The notes under the pieces are model-generated. The model saw only the letters and a program-made list of their open reading frames with translations, made no database searches and had not been told where the DNA came from. A DNA stretch of 64,000 nucleotides from CG1-02-35-72 sp045046885. GTDB lineage: Bacteria; Bacteroidota; Bacteroidia; Flavobacteriales; Flavobacteriaceae. The position numbers were made by a program, and so were the translations under genes. This document shows positions 36,139 through 45,105 of this stretch, one piece after another; within the stretch, counting starts at the first letter, position 1, and every line of letters starts with the position of its first letter. The stretch is from positions 1-64,000 of the forward strand of contig JASFYX010000016.1 in the NCBI GenBank assembly GCA_045046885.1. The letters run 5' to 3'.

Positions 36139-37455
36139 ATGCCCAAAAAGTTTTCCGATTTAGGAATTAATGCACAATTGCAAGAAAGTTTAGTTGAATT
36201 ACAAATAACAATTCCCACAGATATTCAAGAAAAAACAATTCCAATTGTATTAAATCAAAACGACGATATCGTTGCTTTAGCCAAAACGGGAACTGGTAAA
36301 ACAGCTGCTTTCGGATTGCCTTTATTGCAATTAATTGATACTGAAAATAATGATATTCAAGCTTTAATTCTAGCACCTACAAGGGAATTAGGACAACAGA
36401 TTTTTGCAAATTTGATATCGTTTTCTAGTAATAATACTGATATTTCTATCGCTTCTGTTTGTGGCGGTATTCCGATAAAACCTCAAATAGAAAAATTAAA
36501 AACCAAGACACATATTGTTGTAGCTACGCCAGGCCGTTTGGTAGATTTAATAAAACGAGAGGCTATAAATATTAAGAGTTTAAAATATTTAGTTTTAGAT
36601 GAAGCCGATGAAATGGTAACGGCTTTAAAAAAAGATTTAGATATCATTATTGACGCCATTCCAAAATCACGCAGAACATTTTTGTTTACAGCCACAATGC
36701 CTGGCACTATAAAACAATTGATTCAGAATTATATGTCAAAACACGTCATTCATGTTGAAGCTGATATGTCAACTTTGGGGCATCAAGGGATAGATCATCG
36801 TTTTGTTGTTGTAGAACCCATCGAAAAACTAGAAGTGCTGCTTCATTTTTTAAATTCTAAAGAGGGGCAAAGAGGCATCATTTTTTGTAGAACCAAAGCA
36901 GCCGTTAATAAATTGGCTAAAAAATTGGCCATCAATAAATTTTCATCAGGCGCTATTCACGGCAGTTTAACGCAAGGTATTCGCGACCGTATTATGGGTC
37001 AGTTTAGAGAAGGCTTTATAGATATTTTAGTCGCCACCGATTTAGCGGCACGTGGTATTGATGTTAAAGAAATTTCTTATGTTGTAAATTATCATCTACC
37101 AGATACTTATGACGCTTATGTGCATAGAAGTGGGCGTACGGCTAGAGCTGGCGCAAAGGGGCTTTCTTTAACCATTTTACAAAAAGAAGAAGTTGATGAT
37201 ATTGCTCATTTCGAAAATGAATTGGGCATTGTTTTTAAGGAATTTGTAAAAGCTGATGCACAAAGTATCGCAGAAAATAATGCTTTGTTATGGGCTAAAA
37301 AAATATTCAAAACAAAACCAAATCACACAATTCCCACAGCATTTAAAAAGAAAATAAGTACGGTGTTTCACCATCTTACAAAAGAAGAATTAATCGAAAA
37401 AATTCTGGCCAATTATTGGGCACAAAACGGCAATAATCAAAAATCAGAAAAGTAA
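36139..37455 (+). CDS. DEAD-box RNA helicase 2
   Basis: 438 residues from ATG 36139 (MPKKFSDLGI). Motifs: Q region (TIPTDIQ), I AKTGTGKT, II LDEADEM, III TATMP (Thr in place of Ser of SAT), V ATDLAARGID, VI HRSGRTARAG. About 75-residue C-terminal extension with a helical HHLTKEELIEK region. ATP-dependent RNA helicase. Sixteen bases upstream of a third helicase on the same strand, so the two are probably an operon. Confidence 0.92.
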   Translation: MPKKFSDLGINAQLQESLVELQITIPTDIQEKTIPIVLNQNDDIVALAKTGTGKTAAFGLPLLQLIDTENNDIQALILAPTRELGQQIFANLISFSSNNTDISIASVCGGIPIKPQIEKLKTKTHIVVATPGRLVDLIKREAINIKSLKYLVLDEADEMVTALKKDLDIIIDAIPKSRRTFLFTATMPGTIKQLIQNYMSKHVIHVEADMSTLGHQGIDHRFVVVEPIEKLEVLLHFLNSKEGQRGIIFCRTKAAVNKLAKKLAINKFSSGAIHGSLTQGIRDRIMGQFREGFIDILVATDLAARGIDVKEISYVVNYHLPDTYDAYVHRSGRTARAGAKGLSLTILQKEEVDDIAHFENELGIVFKEFVKADAQSIAENNALLWAKKIFKTKPNHTIPTAFKKKISTVFHHLTKEELIEKILANYWAQNGNNQKSEK

Positions 37456-37471
37456 AAAAGGCATAATTAAT

Positions 37472-38785
37472 ATGGCAAATAATATAAAAGAACAAAAAGA
37501 TATTTTAGCAAAATTTAATATCCATAAGCTGAACAAAATGCAAGAGGAAGCCATTGCCGTCATAGAAAAAACGGCCAATACTATATTGCTTTCACCTACA
37601 GGAACAGGTAAAACATTGGCTTTTTTATTGCCTATTATCAGTACCTTAGATCCAAATTGTACAGACATACAGGCGCTTATTTTAGTGCCGTCGCGCGAAT
37701 TGGCCATCCAAATTGAACAAGTTGTGCGTAATATGGGCGCAGGTTTTAAAGTCAATGCGGTTTATGGTGGCAGATCTATGGCTAAAGATAAAATTGAAAT
37801 CAAACATGTGCCCGCTATTTTAATAGGAACACCGGGCCGTATTTCAGACCATTTTAACAACGACCGTTTTTCTAAAGACAGTATTAAAACATTGGTGCTA
37901 GACGAATTTGACAAATCATTAGAAGTCGGTTTTGAATACGAAATGCGCAGTATTGTCAAACAATTGCAAAATGTAAATAAACGCATTTTAACTTCGGCTA
38001 CAAAAGGTGTTGAAATTCCCGATTTTGTACGTTTAGACAAACCAACAATTATCAATTATTTAAAAGATACTATTACTTCAAAATTGCAGATTAAAATAGT
38101 TGTTTCGCCTTCAAAAAATAAACTAAAAACTGTAGTCGATTTATTAAGGCATATTGGCAATCAGCCCGGTATTATTTTCTGTAATTTAAGAGATAGTATT
38201 GACCAAGTGAGTGATTATTTAGAGAAAAATAACATCAATCATACCTGCTTTTCTGGCGCTATGGAACAAAGAGATAGAGAGCGCTCTTTAATTAAATTCA
38301 GAAATGGGACTTGTCAAATATTAGTAGCTACAGATTTGGCCGCTAGAGGAATAGACATCCCAGAAATGAAATATATTATGCATTACGAACTCCCAAACAC
38401 TGTAGAAGAATTCACACATAGAAATGGTAGAACAGCTCGCGTCAACTCTAAAGGAACGGCTTATGCATTGAAATGGGAAAAAGAATACTTACCCGACTTT
38501 ATTAAAAGCGCTAAAGCCACAGATATTTCTATAAAAGCGCCTATCAAATCGCAGTATTGGGAAACATTGTTTATCTCTGGCGGTAGAAAAGACAAAATAT
38601 CTAAAGGTGATATTGCAGGCTTATTTTTTAAACTCGGTAATCTCAATAAAGACCAGTTAGGTGCCATTGAACTCAAACAAGATTGTGCTTTTGTAGCTGT
38701 GCCGCATTCAATTGCGCCCCAATTAGTAGAGAAATTGAATAACACCCGTTTAAAAAAGAAAAAAGTGCGGATTACATTTATATAA
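37472..38785 (+). CDS. DEAD-box-family helicase 3 (DEFD variant) with DbpA-type RNA-binding domain
   Basis: 437 residues. Motif I is SPTGTGKT, motif II is DEFD instead of DEAD, motif III TSATKG, motif V ATDLAARGID, motif VI HRNGRTAR. The C-terminal about 70 residues (KISKGDIAGLFFKLGNL...VRITFI) match the DbpA/CsdA RRM-like domain, which in DbpA binds 23S rRNA hairpin 92. So a ribosome-assembly helicase is likely. 16-base gap to helicase 2. Confidence 0.9.
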   Translation: MANNIKEQKDILAKFNIHKLNKMQEEAIAVIEKTANTILLSPTGTGKTLAFLLPIISTLDPNCTDIQALILVPSRELAIQIEQVVRNMGAGFKVNAVYGGRSMAKDKIEIKHVPAILIGTPGRISDHFNNDRFSKDSIKTLVLDEFDKSLEVGFEYEMRSIVKQLQNVNKRILTSATKGVEIPDFVRLDKPTIINYLKDTITSKLQIKIVVSPSKNKLKTVVDLLRHIGNQPGIIFCNLRDSIDQVSDYLEKNNINHTCFSGAMEQRDRERSLIKFRNGTCQILVATDLAARGIDIPEMKYIMHYELPNTVEEFTHRNGRTARVNSKGTAYALKWEKEYLPDFIKSAKATDISIKAPIKSQYWETLFISGGRKDKISKGDIAGLFFKLGNLNKDQLGAIELKQDCAFVAVPHSIAPQLVEKLNNTRLKKKKVRITFI

Positions 38786-38857
38786 TATTTGTTTATAAAT
38801 TCGAAAAATTGATATACGCAAATTTTATTTTTAGTTCTCTTGACAAAATTTCTTTTA

Positions 38858-38910
38858 ACATAATAGCTATCGATATAGTTCACTGCGTGAAACGATATCT
38901 GATATTATGT
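38858..38910. repeat. 53-base imperfect palindrome
   Basis: Outer arms ACATAATA/TATTATGT are perfect; inside are GATAT/ATATC and GTTCAC-TGC-GTGAAAC. Lies between helicase 3 (+) and the paraoxonase-like gene (-) in a 234-base gap. No T run, so not a plain terminator; could be a dispersed repeat or RNA 3' structure. Confidence 0.5.
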
Positions 38911-39019
38911 CAATCAGCAAGCTGAGCAGAAATTACTGTGTTTGCACTATAATTTATATTATGTTAAATAGATTATTTGAAACCCATCCTCTATTTAAGA
39001 GGCTGCAGCAAAATAATAA

Positions 39020-40078
39020 TTAATTCTTTACAGCTATACGCAACAATTTACGTTGAAATACATCGCCTACATAAATATTAGCCCCAAATTTAAAGGCGAC
39101 ACTCGAAGCCGAAATTTCTGTACCGTCGTTTATATAAAAAACTTTTTGTGTGTAAATACCATTGTCTTGCTTATGAATACGCAAAACTTCCGAAGGCGAA
39201 ATCTTTGTAGAATCTTTGGCGTGTCCAGAAAATTTTAACAATTTAGGATGTGCACCTATCCATAAATCATTATTGTTGTCTATGGTTATGTTGTCGTTAC
39301 CTGTATGTGTATTGATATAGTGCTCTAAATCCAAGTTGCCATTTTCGTTGCGGTTGTATATTAATATTTTCTGCCCTGTAGAAGTTGCCACATAGAGCTT
39401 CTTTTTATCTCTAGACAGTATCACACCATTGGCATATTTCAGTTTAGAAATAACTTTTTTGTATTTATGACCGTCAAAATACACCACATAACTTCTAGGC
39501 AATTGAAAATAAGCTTCTAATGTTGTTCCTAAAGCTGTTTTAGACCCGTGGTCGTTTGTGGCGTAAAAAGTAGAATCGCTTACAGCAGTAACGTCATTCG
39601 GACTGAATAACAGTGTATTAGTATAACTTTTAAGGTGCTTTAAAGTACCATTTTCAAATTTAAACTTTTCTATATAACTACCTGTTTTATTGTGATTTAC
39701 AACAAAAAGGTAAGTGCTTCCCTCCTGTTGTAAAACAGAAATTCCGTGCGGATGGAAATCGCCACTATAGGTTGTCAATATTTTTTTGGGCACCTGATTG
39801 AGGCTGTCCATATTTAAAGCGTAAATCCCGTCGAGGGGATTCTCATGTTTTAAAGTCGTCGCCCAACGGTTAGCCGATGATATAAAAAGTAAATTGTGAA
39901 CAGCGTCGTAATCCAAGTCTTCTGTACCGGGCATATTGGTATAAATATGGTTTGTTTTACCAGCGTTATAATTGACAATAGATTTAAAGCTCCCCGCAAT
40001 ATAAAGGGTTTTAAATACTAAAATAACGATAATAACAAGCACTAACTTAAGCACTATTTTTAAATACTTTTTAAACAT
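39020..40078 (-). CDS. Paraoxonase/arylesterase-like six-bladed propeller, membrane-anchored
   Basis: 352 residues; N-terminal membrane anchor (IVLKLVLVIIVILVFKTLY). Calcium-site motifs of the PON/SMP-30 group are visible: GTEDLDYD, HPHGIS, SPNDVTA, ATNDHGSK and NITIDNNNDLWIGAHP, close to the PON pattern of metal ligands. Predicted lactonase/arylesterase facing the periplasm. Substrate unknown; lactones are typical. Monocistronic. Confidence 0.8.
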   Translation of the reverse strand: MFKKYLKIVLKLVLVIIVILVFKTLYIAGSFKSIVNYNAGKTNHIYTNMPGTEDLDYDAVHNLLFISSANRWATTLKHENPLDGIYALNMDSLNQVPKKILTTYSGDFHPHGISVLQQEGSTYLFVVNHNKTGSYIEKFKFENGTLKHLKSYTNTLLFSPNDVTAVSDSTFYATNDHGSKTALGTTLEAYFQLPRSYVVYFDGHKYKKVISKLKYANGVILSRDKKKLYVATSTGQKILIYNRNENGNLDLEHYINTHTGNDNITIDNNNDLWIGAHPKLLKFSGHAKDSTKISPSEVLRIHKQDNGIYTQKVFYINDGTEISASSVAFKFGANIYVGDVFQRKLLRIAVKN

Positions 40079-40285
40079 TTTGATGAGAGAATATTTGAGC
40101 AGAAACAGCGCACATTATTTTTAAGGTATAAAATAAACTATCAAACACAAGTGGCGTTTTCTGTTTCATTGTTAAAAAATTAGTAGGATTTCAAAGGTAC
40201 ACATTTTTGTTAAAAAATTATTTTTCAAAAAATTACGTCAATTTATCTTAATTGTTACCTTTACCTGCACTAAAACCTAAACCTT

Positions 40286-41590
40286 ATGAAAACACGTAAT
40301 TTAACTTTTTTAGTTCTAGCTCTAGTCGTAATGAGTTGTCAAAACACCCCTACTATGAGCAAAGAAGAAGCTTTATTAGCTAAAGCCAAAAAGATTCATC
40401 AAAATGTCATTACACTCGATACACATAACGATATAAGTGTCATAAATTTCACCGATTCAATTAATTATAGCAAAGATATAGATACGCAAGTTAACATTCC
40501 CAAGATGGAAAAAGGCGGTCTTGATGTTACGTGGCTTATTGTTTATACAGGTCAGGGTACGCTTGACGCGGACGGCTATGCTGCTGCTTATAATAATGCG
40601 ATGGATAAGTTTAATGCCATTCACCGCTTATGCGAAAAATATGCCCCCGATAAAATGGAATTAGCTCTAACATCAGATGACGTTAGACGTATCCACAAAG
40701 CCGGTAAAAAAGTTGCTATGATTGGTGTAGAAAACGCCTATTCTATAGGATTAGACATTGGTAATGTCAAAAAATTCTACGATTTGGGCGCGCGTTATAT
40801 GTCTCTTTCACACAATGGTCACAGTCAATTTTGCGATTCACATACAGGCGAAAAAGACAGTATTTGGCTGTACCACGGTTTGTCTGATTTAGGTAAGCAA
40901 GCCCTTGCCGAAATGAACAAATGGGGTATTATGGCCGATGTGTCGCATCCGTCAAAAGAATCGTTTATGGATATGATACAATTGAGTAAAGCGCCTATAA
41001 TTGCGTCACATTCATCGGCTAGAGCCCTGTGCAATAATAGTCGGAATTTAGATGATGAAGAACTTAAATTATTAGCTAAAAACAATGGTGTTATACAAAC
41101 AGTTGCTTTTCCAAGTTATTTAAATGCCGATAAAGACAAAGCCTATAAAGAAGCTGTTAAACCTTTATTTGATACCATTGCTAAAGAAATGGGCATTACC
41201 CTAGCCGACCCAAGTACTATGATTACTATGACCGATGCCGAGTTTGAAATTTTTGCTACAGACCTAAGAAAAGTTAAGAAAAAAGCTGAAGCCGATAAAC
41301 GCATGGTCGCGATTAGGAAAAATACACCACCTGTTAACGTACAAGATTTGGTAAATCATATAGATTATATGGTGAAATTGATTGGTATAGATCACGTAGG
41401 TATCAGTTCCGATTTTGACGGTGGCGGTGGCATTGATGGTTGGAACGACGCTTCAGAAACTTTTAATGTCACTTTAGAACTCGTAAAACGCGGTTATACA
41501 GAGGCACAAATAGCTAAATTGTGGAGCGGTAATTTACTCCGTGTATTAGATGATTGTCAGCGCGTAGCCAAACAATTACAAGCCCGTTAA
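40286..41590 (+). CDS. M19 membrane dipeptidase, lipoprotein
   Basis: 434 residues, lipobox VVMSC (Cys18). Zinc ligands of renal-dipeptidase-type M19 enzymes are in place: DTHND (His and Asp), GVENAYS (bridging Glu), DVSHPS and ASHSSARA (His ligands), and GISSDFDGG (Asp). Cleaves dipeptides in the envelope; complements the M1 aminopeptidase and S41 protease. Its stop overlaps the convergent thioesterase gene by 4 bases. Confidence 0.92.
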   Translation: MKTRNLTFLVLALVVMSCQNTPTMSKEEALLAKAKKIHQNVITLDTHNDISVINFTDSINYSKDIDTQVNIPKMEKGGLDVTWLIVYTGQGTLDADGYAAAYNNAMDKFNAIHRLCEKYAPDKMELALTSDDVRRIHKAGKKVAMIGVENAYSIGLDIGNVKKFYDLGARYMSLSHNGHSQFCDSHTGEKDSIWLYHGLSDLGKQALAEMNKWGIMADVSHPSKESFMDMIQLSKAPIIASHSSARALCNNSRNLDDEELKLLAKNNGVIQTVAFPSYLNADKDKAYKEAVKPLFDTIAKEMGITLADPSTMITMTDAEFEIFATDLRKVKKKAEADKRMVAIRKNTPPVNVQDLVNHIDYMVKLIGIDHVGISSDFDGGGGIDGWNDASETFNVTLELVKRGYTEAQIAKLWSGNLLRVLDDCQRVAKQLQAR

Positions 41591-41997
41591 GGTTTTAAAA
41601 TATTAAGAATATCGTCTTGAATACGTTTAGGACGCATAGTTTTAGCATCTACTAATACCCAAACTGTTTTACCTTTAGAAAGCAAAGTTTCGCTGTTGTA
41701 AATTTCAACATAACGTACAGATTTTACCCCACCGGTCTCTCCTACCCAGGTTTTTACAGTGAGAACATCGTTTAAAAAGGCGGGTTTTAAATAATCTATT
41801 TCGTGGCGTAATGCAACCCAAACATATTGTGCATCAATTTTGTCATTAGATAATTGCTGCCAATGTTTTGTTGCTGCCCGATTTATCCATTTTAAATACA
41901 CGTTGTTATTTACATGATTAAGTTCATCTATATCAGCCGCTTCTACTGTTATTTCAAAACTATAAGTCGCTGTATTTCTAATTTCTTTATCAGACAT
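41587..41997 (-). CDS. Acyl-CoA thioesterase (4HBT hotdog fold)
   Basis: 136 residues from ATG 41997 (MSDKEIRNT). Hotdog signature: DIDELNHVNNNVYLKWIN (the catalytic Asp-type loop of 4-hydroxybenzoyl-CoA thioesterase/YbgC proteins), then VWVALRHEIDYLKPA. Hydrolyses acyl-CoA thioesters in the cytoplasm. A longer frame from 42129 is rejected: it lacks conserved residues and would overlap the divergent gene. Confidence 0.87.
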   Translation of the reverse strand: MSDKEIRNTATYSFEITVEAADIDELNHVNNNVYLKWINRAATKHWQQLSNDKIDAQYVWVALRHEIDYLKPAFLNDVLTVKTWVGETGGVKSVRYVEIYNSETLLSKGKTVWVLVDAKTMRPKRIQDDILNILKP

Positions 41998-42099
41998 AAA
42001 TAAAATATTTAAGGTAAAAATACATATTTTAAAAGTAACATTTATCACTTTTTTAAAAGATAATAAATCGGAAATTTGCATTATAAAATTTGTAAAAAA

Positions 42100-42507
42100 A
42101 TGAATAATACAATTGCCATTACTTGTCAAAATAGAAAAGAAGTATCAGGTCATGCCGGAATGTGCCGTAACTTCTTTATCTATACCGTAGATGATACCAA
42201 AATACTTTCAAAAGAACTGTTAGAACTGAGCAAAGAAGAATCACTCCACAACGCTTTCCACAATCCCGAAATGGCAGGAACTCCCCACCCTATTTTTAAT
42301 GTTAATACTTTTTTAGTCGGAGGAATTGGCATGGGTGCTATTAATAAACTAAAAACACATGGTGTTTCTACCTATATTATTCAAGAGAAAAATCCCGATA
42401 TAGCTGTTGAAAACTTACTCGCAGGGACTTTAGAAGTTGTAGATTTAGAACATGAAGAAGGCGCTTGCAACTGTGGTGACGAAGGACACCATCACCACCA
42501 TCATTAA
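42100..42507 (+). CDS. NifX/NifB-associated FeMo-cofactor-binding-like protein with natural His6 tail
   Basis: 135 residues from ATG 42100. Domain of the dinitrogenase FeMo-cofactor-binding (NifX/NafY) superfamily: HAGMCRNFFIYTVDD, HPIFNVNTFLVGGIGMGA and VENLLAGTLEVV. No nitrogenase genes are seen; free-standing members are thought to handle metal clusters. The C-terminus CNCGDEGHHHHHH combines two Cys and six consecutive His, a built-in metal-binding tail. A TTG-initiated frame from 42076 is less likely. Confidence 0.82.
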   Translation: MNNTIAITCQNRKEVSGHAGMCRNFFIYTVDDTKILSKELLELSKEESLHNAFHNPEMAGTPHPIFNVNTFLVGGIGMGAINKLKTHGVSTYIIQEKNPDIAVENLLAGTLEVVDLEHEEGACNCGDEGHHHHHH

Positions 42508-42792
42508 AATGTACAACTGATATAGTATTTTATTTAACTATTATTTGAATTTTATATGTTGTATCTACGGCACAAAGTAGTATATTTTATTCCTTATTAC
42601 TCATATTTCGTCCCTAAGGGACGAAACCTTTATTAGAATCATGTCTCGTTAAAGATAATATATCGGTAATTTTCCTATCTCCGAAGTTTTTAAAAGTATC
42701 ATATAATAATGTCCCGTTAGGGACAACATATCAGTAGTTTTTAACGGGTAATATGTTTATTGTGCCTTTAGGTACAACATCTAAGTATTTTC
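42508..42792. repeat. Array of degenerate short palindromic repeats
   Basis: At least five related units, most carrying a small palindrome: CGTCCCTAAGGGACG (42609-42623), TGTCTCGTTAAAGATA (42642-42657), TGTCCCGTTAGGGACA (42710-42725), TGTGCCTTTAGGTACA (42761-42776), and an inverted one near 42554-42590. Each palindrome is followed by (A)CATATCAGTAGTTTT-like sequence. This fills most of the 347-base gap before the S4 gene; no coding frame. REP/MITE-like dispersed repeats of Bacteroidota are the likely class. Confidence 0.6.
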
Positions 42793-42831
42793 AGACTTTC
42801 TATTTGCGTGTTATATTATTTAAATACTTAG

Positions 42832-42839
42832 TACATTTG
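42832..42839 (+). promoter_or_regulatory. TAnnTTTG element before the S4-domain gene
   Basis: TACATTTG, 15 bases before ATG 42855, which supports that start over the longer frame from 42753. Confidence 0.5.
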
Positions 42840-42854
42840 TTTTATTTTTTTAAA

Positions 42855-43223
42855 ATGAGAGTCGACAAATATTTATGGTGTATCAGGATTTTTAAAACAC
42901 GTAGTTTAGCTACAGAAGCGTGTAAGAAAAATCATGTAAGTATTTGCGGGCAAAAAGTCAAACCTTCTAAAGAAGTATTTGGTAGTGAAAAATTGATCGT
43001 CCGTAAGAATCAGATTGATTACCAATTCGAAGTTTTAGATTTACCCACAAATCGTGTTGGTGCCAAAATAGCGGGATTATTTTACAGAGATATAACCCCT
43101 AAAGAGGCTTTTGAAAAGCAAGATTTATTACAATATTCTAAAGATTATTACCGCAAAAAAGGCACAGGACGTCCCACAAAAAAAGACCGTCGCGATATAG
43201 AAGATTACACAGATGAAAATTAA
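42855..43223 (+). CDS. S4-domain RNA-binding protein (Hsp15-like)
   Basis: 122 residues from ATG 42855 (MRVDKYLWCIR). Clear S4 domain at about 1-62 (VDKYLWCIRIFKTRSLATEA is its start), followed by a basic tail GRPTKKDRRD typical of Hsp15/YrfH. Binds free 50S subunits or rRNA in the Hsp15 family. The longer frame from 42753 runs through repeats and the promoter. Overlaps the SDR gene by 11 bases. Confidence 0.88.
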   Translation: MRVDKYLWCIRIFKTRSLATEACKKNHVSICGQKVKPSKEVFGSEKLIVRKNQIDYQFEVLDLPTNRVGAKIAGLFYRDITPKEAFEKQDLLQYSKDYYRKKGTGRPTKKDRRDIEDYTDEN

Positions 43224-43998
43224 TTTAATAGGAAAAAAAGCATTAGTTGGTGGAAGCTCTCAAGGATTGGGAAAAGCCATTGCTAAAGAATTAGCTAATT
43301 GTGGTGCAACAGTTACTTTAGTTTCAAGAAACAAATGTAAATTACAAAAAGTACTGTTAGAATTACCTACCAAATTTCAACAAAAACATCAATTTTTAGA
43401 AGTTGATTATTATAAATTTGATGCGTACAAAAAAATAATTCAAGAATATTTTAAAATACATACTGTTGATATTTTAATTAACAATACCAATGGACCTAAA
43501 GGTGGAACTGTATTTGATAAACAAATAGATGATTATCAACAAGCCTTTGATTTATTATTCAAATCTGTGGTTTTTACCACTATGGAAGCCATAAAAAATA
43601 TGAAAAAAACCGGATTTGGTAGAATTATTAACGCGACTTCTTTAACTGTAAAAGAGCCATTAGAACAATTGGTCTTGTCTAATTCAATAAGGGCAGCAGT
43701 TGCTACGTGGGCAAAAACTTTAGCTGGCCAAGTTGCTCCATTTGGTATTACAGTAAACAATATTTTGACCGGTATTTTTGATACAGAACGAATAGTTGAG
43801 CTCAATAAGTTAAGAGCTAAAACCCAAGGCATATCGTACCGAGAAGTGTTAAATTCTCAAATTGAATCAATTCCAATAAAAAGACTTGGTAAGCCCGAAG
43901 AATATGGATACTTGGTTTCTTTTTTAGCTTCAGAATATGCCTCATATATTACTGGATCTAACATTCCTATCGATGGAGGATTAATTAAATCATTGTAA
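43213..43998 (+). CDS. Short-chain dehydrogenase/reductase lacking the catalytic Tyr-Lys
   Basis: 261 residues, Rossmann motif GGSSQGLGKA (the first T of TGxxxGxG replaced), NNTNGPKGG in place of NNAG, serine in INATSLT, and a C-terminal GSNIPIDGG. At the place of the YxxxK motif the sequence reads LVLSNSIRAAVATWA, so Tyr is absent and Lys is replaced by Arg. The related SNxxR subgroup exists in Bacteroidota. The reaction is uncertain; a reductase by fold only. Overlaps the S4 gene by 11 bases, so coexpressed. Confidence 0.85.
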   Translation: MKINLIGKKALVGGSSQGLGKAIAKELANCGATVTLVSRNKCKLQKVLLELPTKFQQKHQFLEVDYYKFDAYKKIIQEYFKIHTVDILINNTNGPKGGTVFDKQIDDYQQAFDLLFKSVVFTTMEAIKNMKKTGFGRIINATSLTVKEPLEQLVLSNSIRAAVATWAKTLAGQVAPFGITVNNILTGIFDTERIVELNKLRAKTQGISYREVLNSQIESIPIKRLGKPEEYGYLVSFLASEYASYITGSNIPIDGGLIKSL

Positions 43999-44005
43999 AT
44001 TTCTT

Positions 44006-44599
44006 ATGAAACCAAATAAATTTAATGCACAATTTTGGGAAGATAATTACCAAAACGACAAAATAGGTTGGAATATTGGCTATCCCTCTACCCCTATTAA
44101 AACCTATATAGACCAACTCACAGATAAGGATATTAAAATACTCATTCCCGGTGCGGGCAATGCGTATGAAGCAGAATATCTACATAACAAGGGTTATAAA
44201 AATGTATGGATAATTGACTTGGCTAAAACACCACTTGAAAATTTAAAAAAGCGTGTGCCAAATTTTCCTGAAGCACATCTTATTCATGGTAATTTTTTTG
44301 ACCACAAAGAACAATATGACCTTATTATTGAGCAAACTTTTCATTGTGCCATAGCTCCCGCTTTGCGCGATGATTATGTTGTAAAAATGGCAGAATTACT
44401 CAAAGCAAACGGAAAATTAATTGGTTTGCTTTTCAATTTTGAATTGACCGAGCAGGGTCCTCCTTTTGGGGGTAGTATTGCTGAATACCAAAAACGCTTT
44501 TCAAAATATTTTAAAATTAAAGTTTTAGAAAGGGCTCATAATTCTATAAAACCACGTAACGGAAGGGAATTGTTTGCTATATTTGAAAAAATTAATTAA
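44006..44599 (+). CDS. TPMT-family S-adenosylmethionine methyltransferase
   Basis: 197 residues. TPMT family signature: an early WNIGYPSTP, SAM-binding ILIPGAGNAYEAEYL and IIDLAKTPLENLKKR, and later EQTFHCAI. Family members methylate thiols or halide/chalcogen compounds; the bacterial ones detoxify thiols, iodide, or selenium/tellurium oxyanions. Eight bases follow the SDR stop, so part of the same transcript. Confidence 0.9.
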   Translation: MKPNKFNAQFWEDNYQNDKIGWNIGYPSTPIKTYIDQLTDKDIKILIPGAGNAYEAEYLHNKGYKNVWIIDLAKTPLENLKKRVPNFPEAHLIHGNFFDHKEQYDLIIEQTFHCAIAPALRDDYVVKMAELLKANGKLIGLLFNFELTEQGPPFGGSIAEYQKRFSKYFKIKVLERAHNSIKPRNGRELFAIFEKIN

Positions 44600-44608
44600 A
44601 AACTGTTT

Positions 44609-45103
44609 ATGGAATCTGTCATTCTAAACAATACACAAATTCAGCATAAAATAAAACGCATCGCTTATCAAATATACGAGGCTAATTTTAAATCGTCTAA
44701 AATAATCTTGGCGGGTATTGCCGATAATGGTTTTATTTTGGCCAAGAAATTAGATGTTGTTTTAAAGGAAATAAGTTCGCTAGAAATTGTGCTGTGTGAA
44801 GTTAAAATTGACAAAAAGAAACCCTTAAATTCTGTTACAACTTCTCTAAAAGCCGAAGATTACAAAAACACTTCGCTTGTCTTGGTAGATGATGTTTTAA
44901 ACTCGGGAACTACGCTTATGTATGCCGTTAAACATTTTTTAGAGGTGCCTTTAAAGCAGTTTAAAACAGCTGTTTTGGTCGATCGCAATCATAAAAAATA
45001 TCCTGTAAAAGCCGATTTTAAAGGCATTTCACTTTCTACCTCACTGCAAGAACACATTCAGGTAAACTTTGACGCTAAAGAAGCCAAAGCTTATTTGGTC
45101 TAA
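44609..45103 (+). CDS. Phosphoribosyltransferase-family protein (PyrR-like)
   Basis: 164 residues with the PRPP-binding motif LVLVDDVLNSGTTL (about 90-104). The size and KRIAYQIYEAN start are those of PyrR-like or type I phosphoribosyltransferases. Might be a uracil phosphoribosyltransferase, suggestive because of the pyrimidine degradation locus 1 kb away, but an UPRT motif is not clear. Nine bases after the methyltransferase gene, last of the S4-SDR-TPMT-PRT unit. Confidence 0.85.
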   Translation: MESVILNNTQIQHKIKRIAYQIYEANFKSSKIILAGIADNGFILAKKLDVVLKEISSLEIVLCEVKIDKKKPLNSVTTSLKAEDYKNTSLVLVDDVLNSGTTLMYAVKHFLEVPLKQFKTAVLVDRNHKKYPVKADFKGISLSTSLQEHIQVNFDAKEAKAYLV

Positions 45104-45105
45104 AT

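Noticed and set aside
42486..42507. His6 tail as an expression-vector artefact
   Set aside because: The codons are mixed CAC/CAT, preceded by native CNCGDEG and followed by ordinary intergenic repeats; no vector sequence is present.
42508..42792. CRISPR array
   Set aside because: Units are degenerate, variable in spacing, one is inverted, and there are no unique spacers of constant size or cas genes.
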